Assembly: GCA_046297495.1 (NCBI GenBank)
Contig: JBKBIP010000007.1
Location: 1-64,000, forward strand
Length of the DNA stretch: 64,000 bases
Reading direction: 5' to 3'
Source: JBKBIP01 sp046297495
GTDB lineage: Bacteria; Planctomycetota; Planctomycetia; Gemmatales; Gemmataceae
The position numbers and the translations under genes were made by a program. The notes beneath the pieces were generated by a model. It was given only the letters and a program-made list of their open reading frames with translations, was not told the origin of the DNA and did not search any database. Below are positions 25,020 to 34,610 of this stretch, piece by piece (positions within the stretch are counted from its first letter, which is position 1; every line of letters starts with the position of its first letter).

Positions 25020-25070
25020 GTATTCATTGTTTATCGTGGATAGCTGGAGGGCCACGCGAAACGATAAATC
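25020..25070. repeat. Dispersed palindrome, copy 6
   Basis: Left ATTCATTGTTTATCGTGG and right CCACGCGAAACGATAAAT pair with four mismatches in 18. It lies between the Uma2 gene and gcvPB, immediately upstream of gcvPB. Confidence 0.65.
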
Positions 25071-25079
25071 CCTCACGCA

Positions 25080-25589
25080 TCATTCAGCACATCGCGCTAA
25101 TAGTTGCTCCAGAACCTCTGCCTTCTTGGGCCGGGGTCGTTGCCAGAGCCAGTCGGGGCGCAGCCAGAATCCCGGAAGAACCTGGCTATGCAGCTCCTCC
25201 TTGCGCGGTTTCGCTTCACGATACTTGCCAGTGGAGCCAAGACGCAACAAGGTCACTTTTTCCGCCAGGGGATCAATGATCCAGTATTCCGGAATGCCCG
25301 CATCTTGATACTGTTGCCGCTTCTGGACGTAATCCCGTTCCACGCTGTCCGGGCTGACGATCTCGATAACCAGGTCCGCTGGCCCTGAGATGAAGCCCGG
25401 TTGAATCCGCTGGTTGTGTTCTTGGCGAAGGAAACCGACATCTGGCTCTGGCCCATTGCGGTCATCCAACCGCAGCGCCACGCGTGAGCCGAAGACTTCC
25501 CCGGCGTTCGTGGCTTCCGCGAAGTCAAACATCAGCCCGGACAACCAAAACAACAACTGATTCGCGTCCCAATTTTCCGAGGAAGCCAT
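25080..25589 (-). CDS. Uma2-family (DUF820) restriction-endonuclease-fold protein
   Basis: About 169 residues from ATG 25589, which has GGAG eight bases upstream; a TTG nine codons earlier is possible. The PD-(D/E)XK-like core of the Uma2 family is visible: PEPDVGFLRQE, ADLVIEIVSPDSVERD, and YQDAGIPEYWIIDP. The family is abundant in planctomycetes and cyanobacteria, often many copies per genome, and its role is not established. It sits 23 bases after gcvPA and before gcvPB, interrupting an otherwise conserved gene pair, and is a plausible later insertion. The C-terminus ends next to palindrome copy 6. Confidence 0.88.
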   Translation of the reverse strand: MASSENWDANQLLFWLSGLMFDFAEATNAGEVFGSRVALRLDDRNGPEPDVGFLRQEHNQRIQPGFISGPADLVIEIVSPDSVERDYVQKRQQYQDAGIPEYWIIDPLAEKVTLLRLGSTGKYREAKPRKEELHSQVLPGFWLRPDWLWQRPRPKKAEVLEQLLARCAE

Positions 25590-25612
25590 GTAAATGACTC
25601 CAACGCGGAATG

Positions 25613-26992
25613 TCAAACCGAGTAAAGAGGTTGTTCATCATTCATCATTTCCTCTCGCAGCGCTGCCACCAAGCCGTCGATCTCTTCCTTGGTCCGTTTT
25701 TCTGTGACCGCCACGCTGATGCACTGTCGCAGATTCGGGAACCAGCCGATTTGATCCAACGCCAAGCCGGCGTGGTAGCCGCGCTGCAAAAGCTTCTTGA
25801 GCAAAGCTGGTCCATCCGTTGGCAGTTGCAGCGTGAATTCCTTGAAGAACGGCCGGTCGAAGCGCAGGCGGACGCCGGGGAGCCGTGCCAATTGCTGGGC
25901 GGCGTAGTGGGCCTTGCGCGTGCAGAGGGCGGCGGTGTCCCGTAGCCCTTGCGGTCCCAAGGCGGCGAGATAGACGGTCGCCTTCAACGCCATCAGGCCT
26001 TGGTTCGTGCAAATGTTGCTCGTCGCCTTCTCGCGGCGGATGTGCTGCTCGCGGGTTTGCAGCGTCAGCACCCAGCAGCGTTTACCGTGGCGATCCACCG
26101 TTTGCCCAACCAAGCGGCCCGGCATCTTGCGAACGAACTGTTCCCGGCAGGCCAGGATGCCCAAGTACGGACCGCCATACGCCATCGGATTGCCTAATGA
26201 TTGCCCCTCGGCGACGGCGATGTCGGCCCCGTATTGTCCTGGCCGCTTGAGAATGCCCAAGCTGATCGGATCGAAGCTGACAACGAAGAGGGCGCCGCGG
26301 TCCTGGGTGATACGGGCCAATTCCTCGACCTCTTCCAGATACCCCAGACAATTTGGATGCTGCACGATAACGCAGCTGGTGGTATCGGTGATGGCCTGTT
26401 TCAGATCGTCTGGGTTCAGATAGCCGTCGGGCGTTGGCACAATCAACGGCTGGGCTTCGAGGTTGGCGAGGTAAGTGGCCAAGATATGGCGGTAGTGCGG
26501 ATGGACGCTCTCGGCAACCACGACTGATCCATGCCGCTGCGTGACGCCAATGGCCATAAGCACCGCTTCGGCCACGGCGCTGCCGCCGTCGTACAAGCTG
26601 GCGTTGCTGACATCCATGTCGGTCAGCTGGCAAATCAGGGTTTGATACTCGAAGAACGCTTGCAAGCTCCCTTGGCTGGCCTCGGCCTGATACGGGGTGT
26701 ACGCGGTGTAATACTCGCTCCGGCCCGCGATGGCATCGACCACGGCCGGGATGAAGTGGTCATAGCTGCCGCCGCCGAGAAAGCAGGCTGTATCCGCCGC
26801 CGAACGATTGCGGCCCGCCAGCTGGAGCATGTGTTGTTCCAGCTCCATCTCAGTCAGCGCCGCCGGCACATCCAACGGCCGCTGGAGCCGCACTGCTTCC
26901 GGGATCGGCTCGAATAACTCGTCAATCGACTTCGCACCGATGGCATCTAGCATGGCCCGCTGGTCATCGGGGGTGTTTAGAACGTAGGACAA
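25613..26992 (-). CDS. gcvPA: Glycine dehydrogenase (decarboxylating) subunit 1
   Basis: 459 residues, typical for the N-terminal half of split glycine decarboxylase. Seen: MSYVLNTPDDQRAMLDAIG at the start, FLGGGSYDHFIPAVV, EYYTAYTPYQAEASQGSLQ, the YDGGSAVAEA segment and QTREQHIRREKATSNICTNQ, all characteristic of GcvPA. It forms the heteromeric P-protein with GcvPB. First gene of the leftward set gcvPA, Uma2, gcvPB, lipM-like, SDR. The 275 bases upstream are shared with the divergent glycosyltransferase gene. Confidence 0.96.
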   Translation of the reverse strand: MSYVLNTPDDQRAMLDAIGAKSIDELFEPIPEAVRLQRPLDVPAALTEMELEQHMLQLAGRNRSAADTACFLGGGSYDHFIPAVVDAIAGRSEYYTAYTPYQAEASQGSLQAFFEYQTLICQLTDMDVSNASLYDGGSAVAEAVLMAIGVTQRHGSVVVAESVHPHYRHILATYLANLEAQPLIVPTPDGYLNPDDLKQAITDTTSCVIVQHPNCLGYLEEVEELARITQDRGALFVVSFDPISLGILKRPGQYGADIAVAEGQSLGNPMAYGGPYLGILACREQFVRKMPGRLVGQTVDRHGKRCWVLTLQTREQHIRREKATSNICTNQGLMALKATVYLAALGPQGLRDTAALCTRKAHYAAQQLARLPGVRLRFDRPFFKEFTLQLPTDGPALLKKLLQRGYHAGLALDQIGWFPNLRQCISVAVTEKRTKEEIDGLVAALREEMMNDEQPLYSV

Positions 26993-27267
26993 GTGAGGCT
27001 CCTTGGAAGGATGGAAGGCCCAAAAGCTGTCGGGGCGGCATGATTCTACTTTTGTAATTCATAGGCACGAGCGGCGGCAAGTCGATAGTGCCATGGGTGC
27101 CGATTGCACGGAACTTGTGGGTTTGGCTCAACCTGTTGCTATTTTCCACCGATACCTAATTGCGCAATCACTTATAGCGTACACGCTCCGCCCAACATCA
27201 CAAAAGCAAGGATCAGTCTCCCGAAAAACCCGCGGGAGAGTCAACCTATCTATAGTAAAAGGTTCTT

Positions 27268-29328
27268 ATGTTCAAAAAAAGGCTCCACCAAGCACGGCGT
27301 TTCGTCCAATTGTGCCGAAAACAAGGGCTTCGTCAGGCCTGTCGAGGGTTGTGTGCCAGAGTTCAACTGGCCCTGGCAAGACGGTTGATCGATTCCTCCG
27401 AGCGTTGGCCCGCTGTGGAAATCCATTTGGCCCACCTACATGCTCAACTCGCTGAGTTGGAAGCCGGCCTCCGCCAGCATGTGACGGCCCCCGAACCTTG
27501 GATTGGCCCCATGACGGAGTTGCGGCGGCAACTGCGATTACACTCCCAATCCATCTTTTGGCTGAGTGAATTACAGGCCCAAACGCGAAATGAACCGAGT
27601 TTGTCTTCTTCTCCCAGCCTGACTCCTCGCGTGTCCGTGATCCTGCCGACTTGGAATCGGGCGGAAATGATCATGGCTGCCATCGCCAGTGTGTGCCGGC
27701 AGGCCTATCCCCACTGGGAATTGTTGGTGATTGATGATGGCAGCACGGACGCCACGCCGGAAGTGCTCGCGGCGATCACCGACCCCCGGGTACGCGTGAT
27801 CCGCCAAGAGCACGCCGGTTGCGGCGTGGCCCGTAATCGCGGATTGGCGGAAAGCCGAGGAGACATCATTGCCTATATCGACTCGGACAACGTTTGGTAT
27901 CCCACCTACCTGGAAGAAGTGGTGGCCGCTTTCGACGCCGCGCCGGATCGCCAATGTCTCTACCTGCTTCAGCTAGTGAACAATGGCCCGGAGCAAACGA
28001 CGTATCTGCGCGGAGAGCCATTTGATCGAGAGCGTATCCGGCATGCCAATTGGATTGATCTAAACGTGTTCGCCCATCGCCGTACGATCGCCGAACGTCG
28101 GGGCGGGTTCGATCCTCAGTTACATTGCCTGATCGACTGGGATTTTATCCAACGCCTAGCTCAAGACAGTGAACCGGTGTTGATTCCCGCCTTGGGAGGA
28201 CGTTATGAGGAAGGAGCTTGGAAGCGTATCAGCAACAACGAGAGCCAGCTGCAAGCTAAATATCAAATTCGACGTAAGCACGAACACCCCATCGACCAGC
28301 CGTTGCGTGTCTTGTATCTACTCAACAGCTACCCGCAGATTTCAGAGACCTACATTCGCACCGAGATCGAGTACATGCGGCGCCGTGGGGTGCATGTGGA
28401 AGTATGCTCGTCCTTTTCCTCTCTCCCTGTCGCCGGTCCAGCCGATGTCCCTGTCCATCTCGGCAATCTCCCTCAAGCCTTGATAAAGAGCCGGCCGGAC
28501 CTTGTTCACGTTCACTGGATGTGCGTCGGCCTGGATCAGTTGAACCTGATCCAGCAAGCGGGTTTGCCGGTAACGTACCGAGGGCACAGCTTTGAGTATT
28601 CGACTCCCTTGGCGGAAACGGTATTGAAGCATCCAGCGGTTCGCCGTATTTACCTCTTTCCGCACATGGCCGCTCACTTCCCAGCTCATCGCAAAATTCA
28701 TCCGCTGCCCGTCGCCTTCAGCCCAGATCGATTTTACCCCCCCGCGACTCCCAAGGATCGCCGCTTGGTCGTCCGAACCGGCTTGGCCAAGTTCACCAAA
28801 GATCCTTTGTTGTTCTTGAAAGTGGCGAAGCAATGTCCCGATCATCGCTTCGTGCTGGTGATTGCCACGCCCAGGGGATTGGAAGAAGTACCGGCCCATA
28901 TACTGGCGGCCAAGGAAGAGCTGAATAGCCCTGCCGAGGTTCTGGTCGATCTGAGCAACGAAGCGGCGGCGGAAGTGGTGCGCTCCGCTGGCATCTTCCT
29001 GCACACCTACAGCTATGAGGAACCGTTCGGCATGCCCATCTCCATCGCCGAGGCCTTGGCGACCGGCGCCTACGTCTTGGCTCGCCAAGGACCGGACATC
29101 GCGGGGTGTCTCGGTCCCTGCGGCGCTTTGTACGCGGACGCCGACCATGCCGCGCGCCTGGTCACCGAGACGCTGAGCTGGACGGAAGACCAATGGCAAG
29201 CCGTCGCCTTGCAAGCTGTCAATCACGCTTATGGTCACTTTGTTGATAGCGTAGTGTTGGAGGCGATGTTGGACGATTGGCGCGTGCTGACAGCCGGATC
29301 GACCGACAGGGGGCGAGCGGCGGCCTGA
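27268..29328 (+). CDS. Two-domain glycosyltransferase (GT2-like plus GT4-like)
   Basis: 686 residues. After a basic, helical N-terminus (about 1-115), residues about 120-330 form a GT-A family 2 domain: VSVILPTWNRAEMI, LLVIDDGSTDATPEV, GVARNRGLAES and DSDN as the metal motif. Residues about 350-680 form a GT-B family 4-like domain: RVLYLLNSYPQISETYIRTE, DLVHVHWMCVG, and FGMPISIAEALATGAYV with the acidic donor-site pattern. Two transferases in one chain suggest sequential sugar additions to a glycan or surface polymer (inference). Divergent from gcvPA; AAAGG precedes the ATG. A small hairpin (TCTCCCG/CGGGAGA, 27217-27239) lies in the leader. Confidence 0.9.
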   Translation: MFKKRLHQARRFVQLCRKQGLRQACRGLCARVQLALARRLIDSSERWPAVEIHLAHLHAQLAELEAGLRQHVTAPEPWIGPMTELRRQLRLHSQSIFWLSELQAQTRNEPSLSSSPSLTPRVSVILPTWNRAEMIMAAIASVCRQAYPHWELLVIDDGSTDATPEVLAAITDPRVRVIRQEHAGCGVARNRGLAESRGDIIAYIDSDNVWYPTYLEEVVAAFDAAPDRQCLYLLQLVNNGPEQTTYLRGEPFDRERIRHANWIDLNVFAHRRTIAERRGGFDPQLHCLIDWDFIQRLAQDSEPVLIPALGGRYEEGAWKRISNNESQLQAKYQIRRKHEHPIDQPLRVLYLLNSYPQISETYIRTEIEYMRRRGVHVEVCSSFSSLPVAGPADVPVHLGNLPQALIKSRPDLVHVHWMCVGLDQLNLIQQAGLPVTYRGHSFEYSTPLAETVLKHPAVRRIYLFPHMAAHFPAHRKIHPLPVAFSPDRFYPPATPKDRRLVVRTGLAKFTKDPLLFLKVAKQCPDHRFVLVIATPRGLEEVPAHILAAKEELNSPAEVLVDLSNEAAAEVVRSAGIFLHTYSYEEPFGMPISIAEALATGAYVLARQGPDIAGCLGPCGALYADADHAARLVTETLSWTEDQWQAVALQAVNHAYGHFVDSVVLEAMLDDWRVLTAGSTDRGRAAA

Positions 29329-29402
29329 GCTCAATTTAGGCATTTTTCACAACTTGTTATGGTGCAAGCACTTGCGACGATGGTGTGTCCATGAATACTT
29401 GA

Positions 29403-29435
29403 GACGTAACTAATTATATAGTAATAAGTTACGTC
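29403..29435. repeat. 9-bp inverted repeat with AT-rich loop
   Basis: GACGTAACT (29403-29411) and AGTTACGTC (29427-29435) are exact reverse complements around a 15-base AT-only-except-one loop (AATTATATAGTAATA). It lies between the glycosyltransferase and the next membrane protein. Shape fits an operator or a weak transcription end; no T-tract. Confidence 0.7.
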
Positions 29436-29527
29436 ACAGTGCCTGTCCGATTGGTTGGCAAGTGTGCAGGTTAAGCTCAAAGCCCGCTTGAGGCAAGTAG
29501 CCAAGTCGGCTACTATCTGCCTCTGTC

Positions 29528-31465
29528 ATGGAAGCGCAAGCGCATTTCAATGTGGATGGGGCCGTGAAAGGTTCCTGGCTTCAACCGGCGGCGGGCATTA
29601 TTTTGGCTCTGGGTTTGCTCGCTTGGCAAGGCTGGTTGACGGCGACGCTGTTCGGCGGCACAGCGGCGCGCGAACGCTTATTCAGCGCTGAACCCATTAT
29701 CTCTGGTCGGCATCCCTTGCATCTGTACCACGGCTATCTGGGCACCCGTTCCTTGCTGGAACAGCGCAGCTTGTGTTGCTACGACACCGCCTTTCAGGCT
29801 GGGTATCCCAAAACACCCGTCTTTGACAGTGGCAGCCGGCCGGCGGAATTGTTCCTCTTGAGCGCCGGCGGCACCTGGAATCCGTCGGCGTATAAGCTCG
29901 GTTTGGCCGCGGTGTGCTTGTTGGCCCCTTTGGTGGTGATGTTCGCGGCGCGCTGTTTCGGTCTGGGCTGGCTGACAAGCTGCTGGGCGGGAGGGGTGAG
30001 CATCCTCATCTGGTGGGGGATGCCTGGTCGCGGCCTGCTGGAAATCGGCGATGTGGATTTGCTCAGCGCGGGGCTAGCCGGCCTCTTGCACGCGGGCTTG
30101 CTGGTGCGGTTTGATCGCGCTCCCGGAATCGGCAGCTGGTTGGGCTTATTCTTGGTCAACGCGGTCGGTTGGTTTGTGCAACCTGTTTTCTTCGTCCTGC
30201 TCTTGCCGCTGAATCTGTGCTATTACCTGGCCGTCGGAGTTCGCCAACACCATCTCGGCTGGCATCTCGGCTTGTTGTCGGCCTGGATCGGCGGACTGAT
30301 TGTTAATCTCGTTTGGTTGATGGATTGGGTAAACTACTGGTGGCTGCGCTCGCCGTTGTCATCCAGCCATTATCTTCCGCACCGCACCTGGCAAACCGTG
30401 TGCGCTTCTCCCATTTGGGGAGACCCGTTGGACCGGGTGCTGATCGTTCCCCTACTCGTTCTGGGCACCATCGGCATCGTCTGGCTGTGCGCGGCGGGGC
30501 AGCGCGTCGCCGCGTTGGTGATGGGCGTGGGGGGCGGTGGGTTGTTGGCCCTGACCGTGGCTGGCTTGCTCTATCCCGAGATGGATCGCTGTGGCAGCAC
30601 GCGCCTGCTGGTGCTTACCCTGCTGCTGTTGGCGCTACCGGCCAGCCATGCCCTGATGCAAGGCGTCAAGTGGTTGCACCGTTGGACTGGCAGTGCCTGG
30701 AAAACAGGGGGGATCATCGGCTGTCTGGTGAGTGGCGCGGTCTGGGGGACCTATCCCTATCACACAATGATGAGGCAACGTGCCCAAGCAACTACGCCGT
30801 TGAAGATTGGGCTTGGCCCCGAACGGTTGGCCGTCGTGGATGCTCTGCGTGCTCACACGACCGCCGAGGCCCGCATTCTGTGGGAGGACCGTCGGATCAC
30901 GCCGTGCGCGCCGGGCTGGAGCGCGTTGCTGCCGGTGCTGACCGAGCGTGTTTTTCTGGGCGGACTCGATGCCTATGCCGACGTGGAGTTTGCTTATCCG
31001 CGATTGGTGGAAGACCGGCTTGCCCATCGTCCCTTGAAGAGTTGGACCGACGCGGAGCTGGAGGAATTCTGTGAGCGTTACAACATCGGCTGGGTAGTGT
31101 GCTGGTCGCCAGCGGCCTTGACGCGCTTTCAGACCTGGGCTAACCAGGACAAGGCCGAGGTCGCCGCCACACTTTCCAGTCCGGAAGGGGCCGGCTGCCT
31201 GTTCGCGCTACGCCGTCCCCATTCCTACATCCTCAAGGGACAAGCTCGCTGGCTGGGGCATCAAGGCCCATACATCACCCTGGCCGACGTGGTACCCGAA
31301 GATGGCCAAGTGGTCCTCAGTCTGCACTACCAAGCCGACTTACTGGTATCGCCGCCGCGCGTTCAGATCATGCGGGAACCGGATCCTTTCGATCCCATCC
31401 CCCTCATTCGCCTCAACGTGCCAGGGCCCGTGTCCCGGATCACGTTGTCCTGGCGGGATCATTGA
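29528..31465 (+). CDS. Polytopic membrane protein, unknown (GT-C-like)
   Basis: 645 residues with about 11-12 hydrophobic segments between residues 20 and 420, then a soluble C-terminal part of about 210 residues (EARILWEDRR, WSALLPVLTERVFLGG, AELEEFCERYNIGWVVCW). Large periplasmic loop after the first helix and a soluble tail are the layout of GT-C-type glycosyltransferases and related uncharacterised planctomycete proteins, but I see no clear catalytic DE motif in the first loop, so family is not assigned. It follows the GT2-GT4 gene on the same strand by 199 bases. No strong ribosome-binding site precedes the ATG. Likely role in envelope glycan assembly is inference only. Confidence 0.75.
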   Translation: MEAQAHFNVDGAVKGSWLQPAAGIILALGLLAWQGWLTATLFGGTAARERLFSAEPIISGRHPLHLYHGYLGTRSLLEQRSLCCYDTAFQAGYPKTPVFDSGSRPAELFLLSAGGTWNPSAYKLGLAAVCLLAPLVVMFAARCFGLGWLTSCWAGGVSILIWWGMPGRGLLEIGDVDLLSAGLAGLLHAGLLVRFDRAPGIGSWLGLFLVNAVGWFVQPVFFVLLLPLNLCYYLAVGVRQHHLGWHLGLLSAWIGGLIVNLVWLMDWVNYWWLRSPLSSSHYLPHRTWQTVCASPIWGDPLDRVLIVPLLVLGTIGIVWLCAAGQRVAALVMGVGGGGLLALTVAGLLYPEMDRCGSTRLLVLTLLLLALPASHALMQGVKWLHRWTGSAWKTGGIIGCLVSGAVWGTYPYHTMMRQRAQATTPLKIGLGPERLAVVDALRAHTTAEARILWEDRRITPCAPGWSALLPVLTERVFLGGLDAYADVEFAYPRLVEDRLAHRPLKSWTDAELEEFCERYNIGWVVCWSPAALTRFQTWANQDKAEVAATLSSPEGAGCLFALRRPHSYILKGQARWLGHQGPYITLADVVPEDGQVVLSLHYQADLLVSPPRVQIMREPDPFDPIPLIRLNVPGPVSRITLSWRDH

Positions 31466-31791
31466 CGACCGGAACGCCACCTACCAAGCCGCTTGGCGGG
31501 ATGTGCCGCCACGTTGGCAAGAGGTGCTCCGCGCTTTTTCATGAAACCAAAAGATGAGACCAACAGAAGTCAGCTTTTTCCTCAACGAATGACTTGAATA
31601 AAGCATTTCAACCACCTCTTATCCTTTCCTCATCGTTACGATCTCGTTACCAACTCATCATTTCGTTCATGGTACAATTACTCTTGATGAATACCCGCGC
31701 ATTGGGTTCTCGACGGTGACAATCGAATTGATACCGGCGTTCGTCGAATGAATGGGGAATTCATCTCAGTCCTCTGACGGGATAACCAATT
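31466..31791. other. Intergenic stretch before two-component genes
   Basis: No gene seen. A TACAAT (31673-31678) could be a -10 box but has no matching -35 at the usual distance. The segment 31600-31680 is relatively AT-rich. Probably holds the promoter of the response regulator gene. Confidence 0.45.
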
Positions 31792-32529
31792 ATGGCTACC
31801 TGCATCGTGGTGGTGGAAGACGAGCAAGCGATTCGGCGCGGCGTGGTGGACGCCTTGCAAGCGTCCGGTTATGAGACCCTGGAAGCGGCGGACGGCGAAG
31901 CGGGCTTGCAAGCGGCGTTGCGGCGTGATGTGGATCTGGTGTTGCTCGATTTGTTGTTGCCCTGTCGAGATGGTCTCGAGGTGTTGGTCGAGCTGCGCCG
32001 CTATCGGCCCCAACTGCCCGTGATCATCCTCACGGCACGCGGCGGCGAGGAGGACCGAGTGCGCGGTTTGAAGCTGGGGGCCGACGATTACGTGGTCAAG
32101 CCGTTCTCCGCGCGGGAGCTGCTGGCCCGCGTCGAGGCGGTCTTGCGGCGCTCGGTGGATCGGCCCTTGGAGGTGAAGGGAGCACGTCTGGGCCAGGCAA
32201 TCATCGACTTGCAACGCCGCGAGATTCGCTGGTCGGAAGGCGAACGGGTCGAGCTGTCGGAGACCGAGACGGGGTTGCTCAGTTTTCTGCTGGCCCACCA
32301 CCGGCGGGCCGTGTCGCGCGATGAGCTGCTGACCCGGCTCTGGGGGATCGGGCCGCAAGGGGTGGAAACGCGCACCATTGACATGCACATCGCCCGGCTG
32401 CGGGCCAAGCTGAAAGACCCTTCTGGCAAGAAAACACCAGAGGCAATTGTCACCGTCCGCGCCCAAGGTTACATGGCCAGTCCCGATTTGCAACCGATCA
32501 GGGCGGAAGTTTTGGTGGGGTCTCCCTAA
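31792..32529 (+). CDS. OmpR/PhoB-type response regulator
   Basis: 245 residues. The receiver domain (about 4-118) has the acidic pair in VVVEDEQ, phospho-acceptor Asp53 in LVLLDLLLP, Thr in IILTARGGEED and Lys in GADDYVVKPFSARELLARV. The C-terminal winged-helix DNA-binding domain (about 135-235) ends with the usual GVETRTIDMHIARLRAKL and VRAQGYM. It binds DNA when phosphorylated. The stop codon overlaps the ATG of the histidine kinase gene (TAATG), so the two are translationally coupled. Target genes are not evident here. Confidence 0.96.
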   Translation: MATCIVVVEDEQAIRRGVVDALQASGYETLEAADGEAGLQAALRRDVDLVLLDLLLPCRDGLEVLVELRRYRPQLPVIILTARGGEEDRVRGLKLGADDYVVKPFSARELLARVEAVLRRSVDRPLEVKGARLGQAIIDLQRREIRWSEGERVELSETETGLLSFLLAHHRRAVSRDELLTRLWGIGPQGVETRTIDMHIARLRAKLKDPSGKKTPEAIVTVRAQGYMASPDLQPIRAEVLVGSP

Positions 32530-34532
32530 TGCGATACTTGTTGCGCGGTCAACGTGGCGGCATCCTCATCTTCCTGGTTGTCACGGCCTTGGTCAGCAGC
32601 GGGCTGGGCTGGGTCACGGCGATGGCCATGCGCCTGGAGGAGGAACAACGCCGTGGGCGGGCGGAAGCGGAACGCCACGGTCAATTGCGCCTGGCGTTGT
32701 GGCGCATGGATAGTCTCATCTTCCCCATGTTGGCCCGCGAGGACGGCCGGCCTTATGATCACTACAGCGCCGTGTACGCGCCGGCGCTGGCCTTGAATAA
32801 TGAAGGTGTGATGTGTTCTCCCGGCACAGTTTTGGAACCATCACCGTTGCTGACCGATGCCTTACCGGATTGGATGTTGTTGCACTTTCAAGTGGAGCGC
32901 GATTTCGGTTGGCGCTCGCCGCAGGTCGTGCCGGGCTTGCTGCAACGCCGCTTGTCTCCCGGCAAACCGTTCGCGGAACTACTGCTGACTAATGCCACCG
33001 CGCCGCGCGAGCGGCTCTTGGCCGATCTCACGCGTCAGCTGCCGGTCGCACGGCTGGAAGGATTGGCCCGCGACCGTTGCGTGGCGGCGCTGGTGACTCA
33101 GCCTCGTCTTTCCGAGCGTTCCATGCCCAGCCAACCGCAAGCCATTTCCGCTCATGCCGTCGAAAATGACAGCCAGTCGCAACAACCCAATGCCCCACCC
33201 TACCAGATCACCTCTGCTCCCCAGCAACAGCAATTGGACATGGAATACTTAAACCGCGCCTTACAACAGTCGAAATTGTTGCGCGATAGCAAAAATCCTT
33301 ATCAGCAAGCGGACGCCAACGTGGTTTGGAACAATCTGCGCAACAACGGCATGGACTGGTTCATGGCAGCCATGCGCGAGCAATCGAACGGTGAGGCCGT
33401 GGACGTTCACTTGAGTTCGTTGGTGCCGGTCTGGCTGACAACTGAGCACCAGGACGAGCACTTGCTGATGGTGCGCTTGGTGCGCATCCACCGCAAGGAC
33501 GTGTATCAAGGAATTGTCCTTGATTGGCCCCACTTGCGACAATTGTTGACGGCGGAGGTGCGCGACCTGTTCCCGCAAGCGGTAGTGCGTCCGGTGCATG
33601 ACGCCATTCCGCCGCATCCCGAACGGACCATGACAGCCTTGCCCATCGAGTTGGACCCCGTGACGCCGGTGGCGCTGCCCCCCGCGCCGCGCTGCTCCCC
33701 CTTGCACGTTGGCTTGGTTTTGTCGTGGTCGGCGGCGGTGACGGCGCTCCTGGCGGTGGCGCTGGGAGGCTGGTCGTTGATCGACCTGTCGGAACGCCGC
33801 TTTCGCTTCGTGTCGGCAGTGACACATGAATTGCGCACGCCGCTGACAACCTTGCGATTATATCTGGACATGTTGACCAGCGGCATGATCCGCGACGAGC
33901 ACAAGAAGAACGATTACCTGCGCACCCTCAACAACGAAGCCGAGCGCCTGTATCGCTTGGTCAGCAACGTCCTTGATTTCTCGCGTCTGGAGAACCAACG
34001 GCCCCGGCTTGAACAATCTCAAATCCATGTCAATGAATTATGCGAGCAGCTCAGTGCTACCTGGCAGGGACGCTGTCACGACGCTGACAAAGAGCTGGTG
34101 ATCGACAATGCCGCTGGCGCGGCCAGCTTCACCAGTGATGCTGGCTTGATCCAGCAAATCTTGGGCAATTTGATCGACAACGCTTGCAAATACAGCAAAG
34201 AGGCGGCGGATCGTCGCATCTGGCTGCGTGTCCGCATCGAACGACCGGGCCATCTGACCTTCGAGGTGGAAGATCGAGGGCCTGGAGTGTCAAACGCGGA
34301 GCAGCGGACCATCTTCCGCCCCTTCCGCCGTGGCCGCGGCGCCGACGTGACCGCTGGCGGCGTCGGCTTGGGTCTGGCCCTCGCCCAGCGCTGGGCGAAA
34401 TTGCTGGGTGGGGGATTGCACCTATCCCCTCGACCAGCGGGACAGGGAGCCTGCTTCCGGTTGGAATTGCCGATTGAACATTTCCCATCCTGCCCACGAT
34501 CTTCTGAAACTCCGCGCGGCTTGCGCCGGTAA
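32529..34532 (+). CDS. Sensor histidine kinase
   Basis: 667 residues. A membrane helix near the N-terminus (about 10-30, ILIFLVVTALVSSGLGWVTA) and another at about 395-415 enclose a large extracytoplasmic sensor region of about 360 residues that I do not recognise. The cytoplasmic part has the dimerisation/phosphoacceptor box SAVTHELRTPLTTLRLYLD with His433, N-box ILGNLIDNACKYS, G1 DRGPGVSN and G2 GVGLGLALAQRW of the HATPase domain. It is coupled to the response regulator by one-base overlap. The sensor region contains a Gln/Pro-rich stretch (about 200-250). Signal unknown. Confidence 0.94.
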   Translation: MRYLLRGQRGGILIFLVVTALVSSGLGWVTAMAMRLEEEQRRGRAEAERHGQLRLALWRMDSLIFPMLAREDGRPYDHYSAVYAPALALNNEGVMCSPGTVLEPSPLLTDALPDWMLLHFQVERDFGWRSPQVVPGLLQRRLSPGKPFAELLLTNATAPRERLLADLTRQLPVARLEGLARDRCVAALVTQPRLSERSMPSQPQAISAHAVENDSQSQQPNAPPYQITSAPQQQQLDMEYLNRALQQSKLLRDSKNPYQQADANVVWNNLRNNGMDWFMAAMREQSNGEAVDVHLSSLVPVWLTTEHQDEHLLMVRLVRIHRKDVYQGIVLDWPHLRQLLTAEVRDLFPQAVVRPVHDAIPPHPERTMTALPIELDPVTPVALPPAPRCSPLHVGLVLSWSAAVTALLAVALGGWSLIDLSERRFRFVSAVTHELRTPLTTLRLYLDMLTSGMIRDEHKKNDYLRTLNNEAERLYRLVSNVLDFSRLENQRPRLEQSQIHVNELCEQLSATWQGRCHDADKELVIDNAAGAASFTSDAGLIQQILGNLIDNACKYSKEAADRRIWLRVRIERPGHLTFEVEDRGPGVSNAEQRTIFRPFRRGRGADVTAGGVGLGLALAQRWAKLLGGGLHLSPRPAGQGACFRLELPIEHFPSCPRSSETPRGLRR

Positions 34533-34610
34533 CAGATATAGTGAACCAGTTGCACGACATGTTAAAACCAAGAGCATTGGCTCCTGGTTCTTTCCTTGCG
34601 AGGTAAAGGT

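Noticed and set aside
25080..25589. Uma2 gene as an active mobile element
   Set aside because: No terminal repeats, target duplication or transposase motifs are visible; only the interrupted gene pair hints at insertion.
28342..29343. Leftward 333-codon frame
   Set aside because: Antisense of the GT4-like domain; composition typical of shadow frames.
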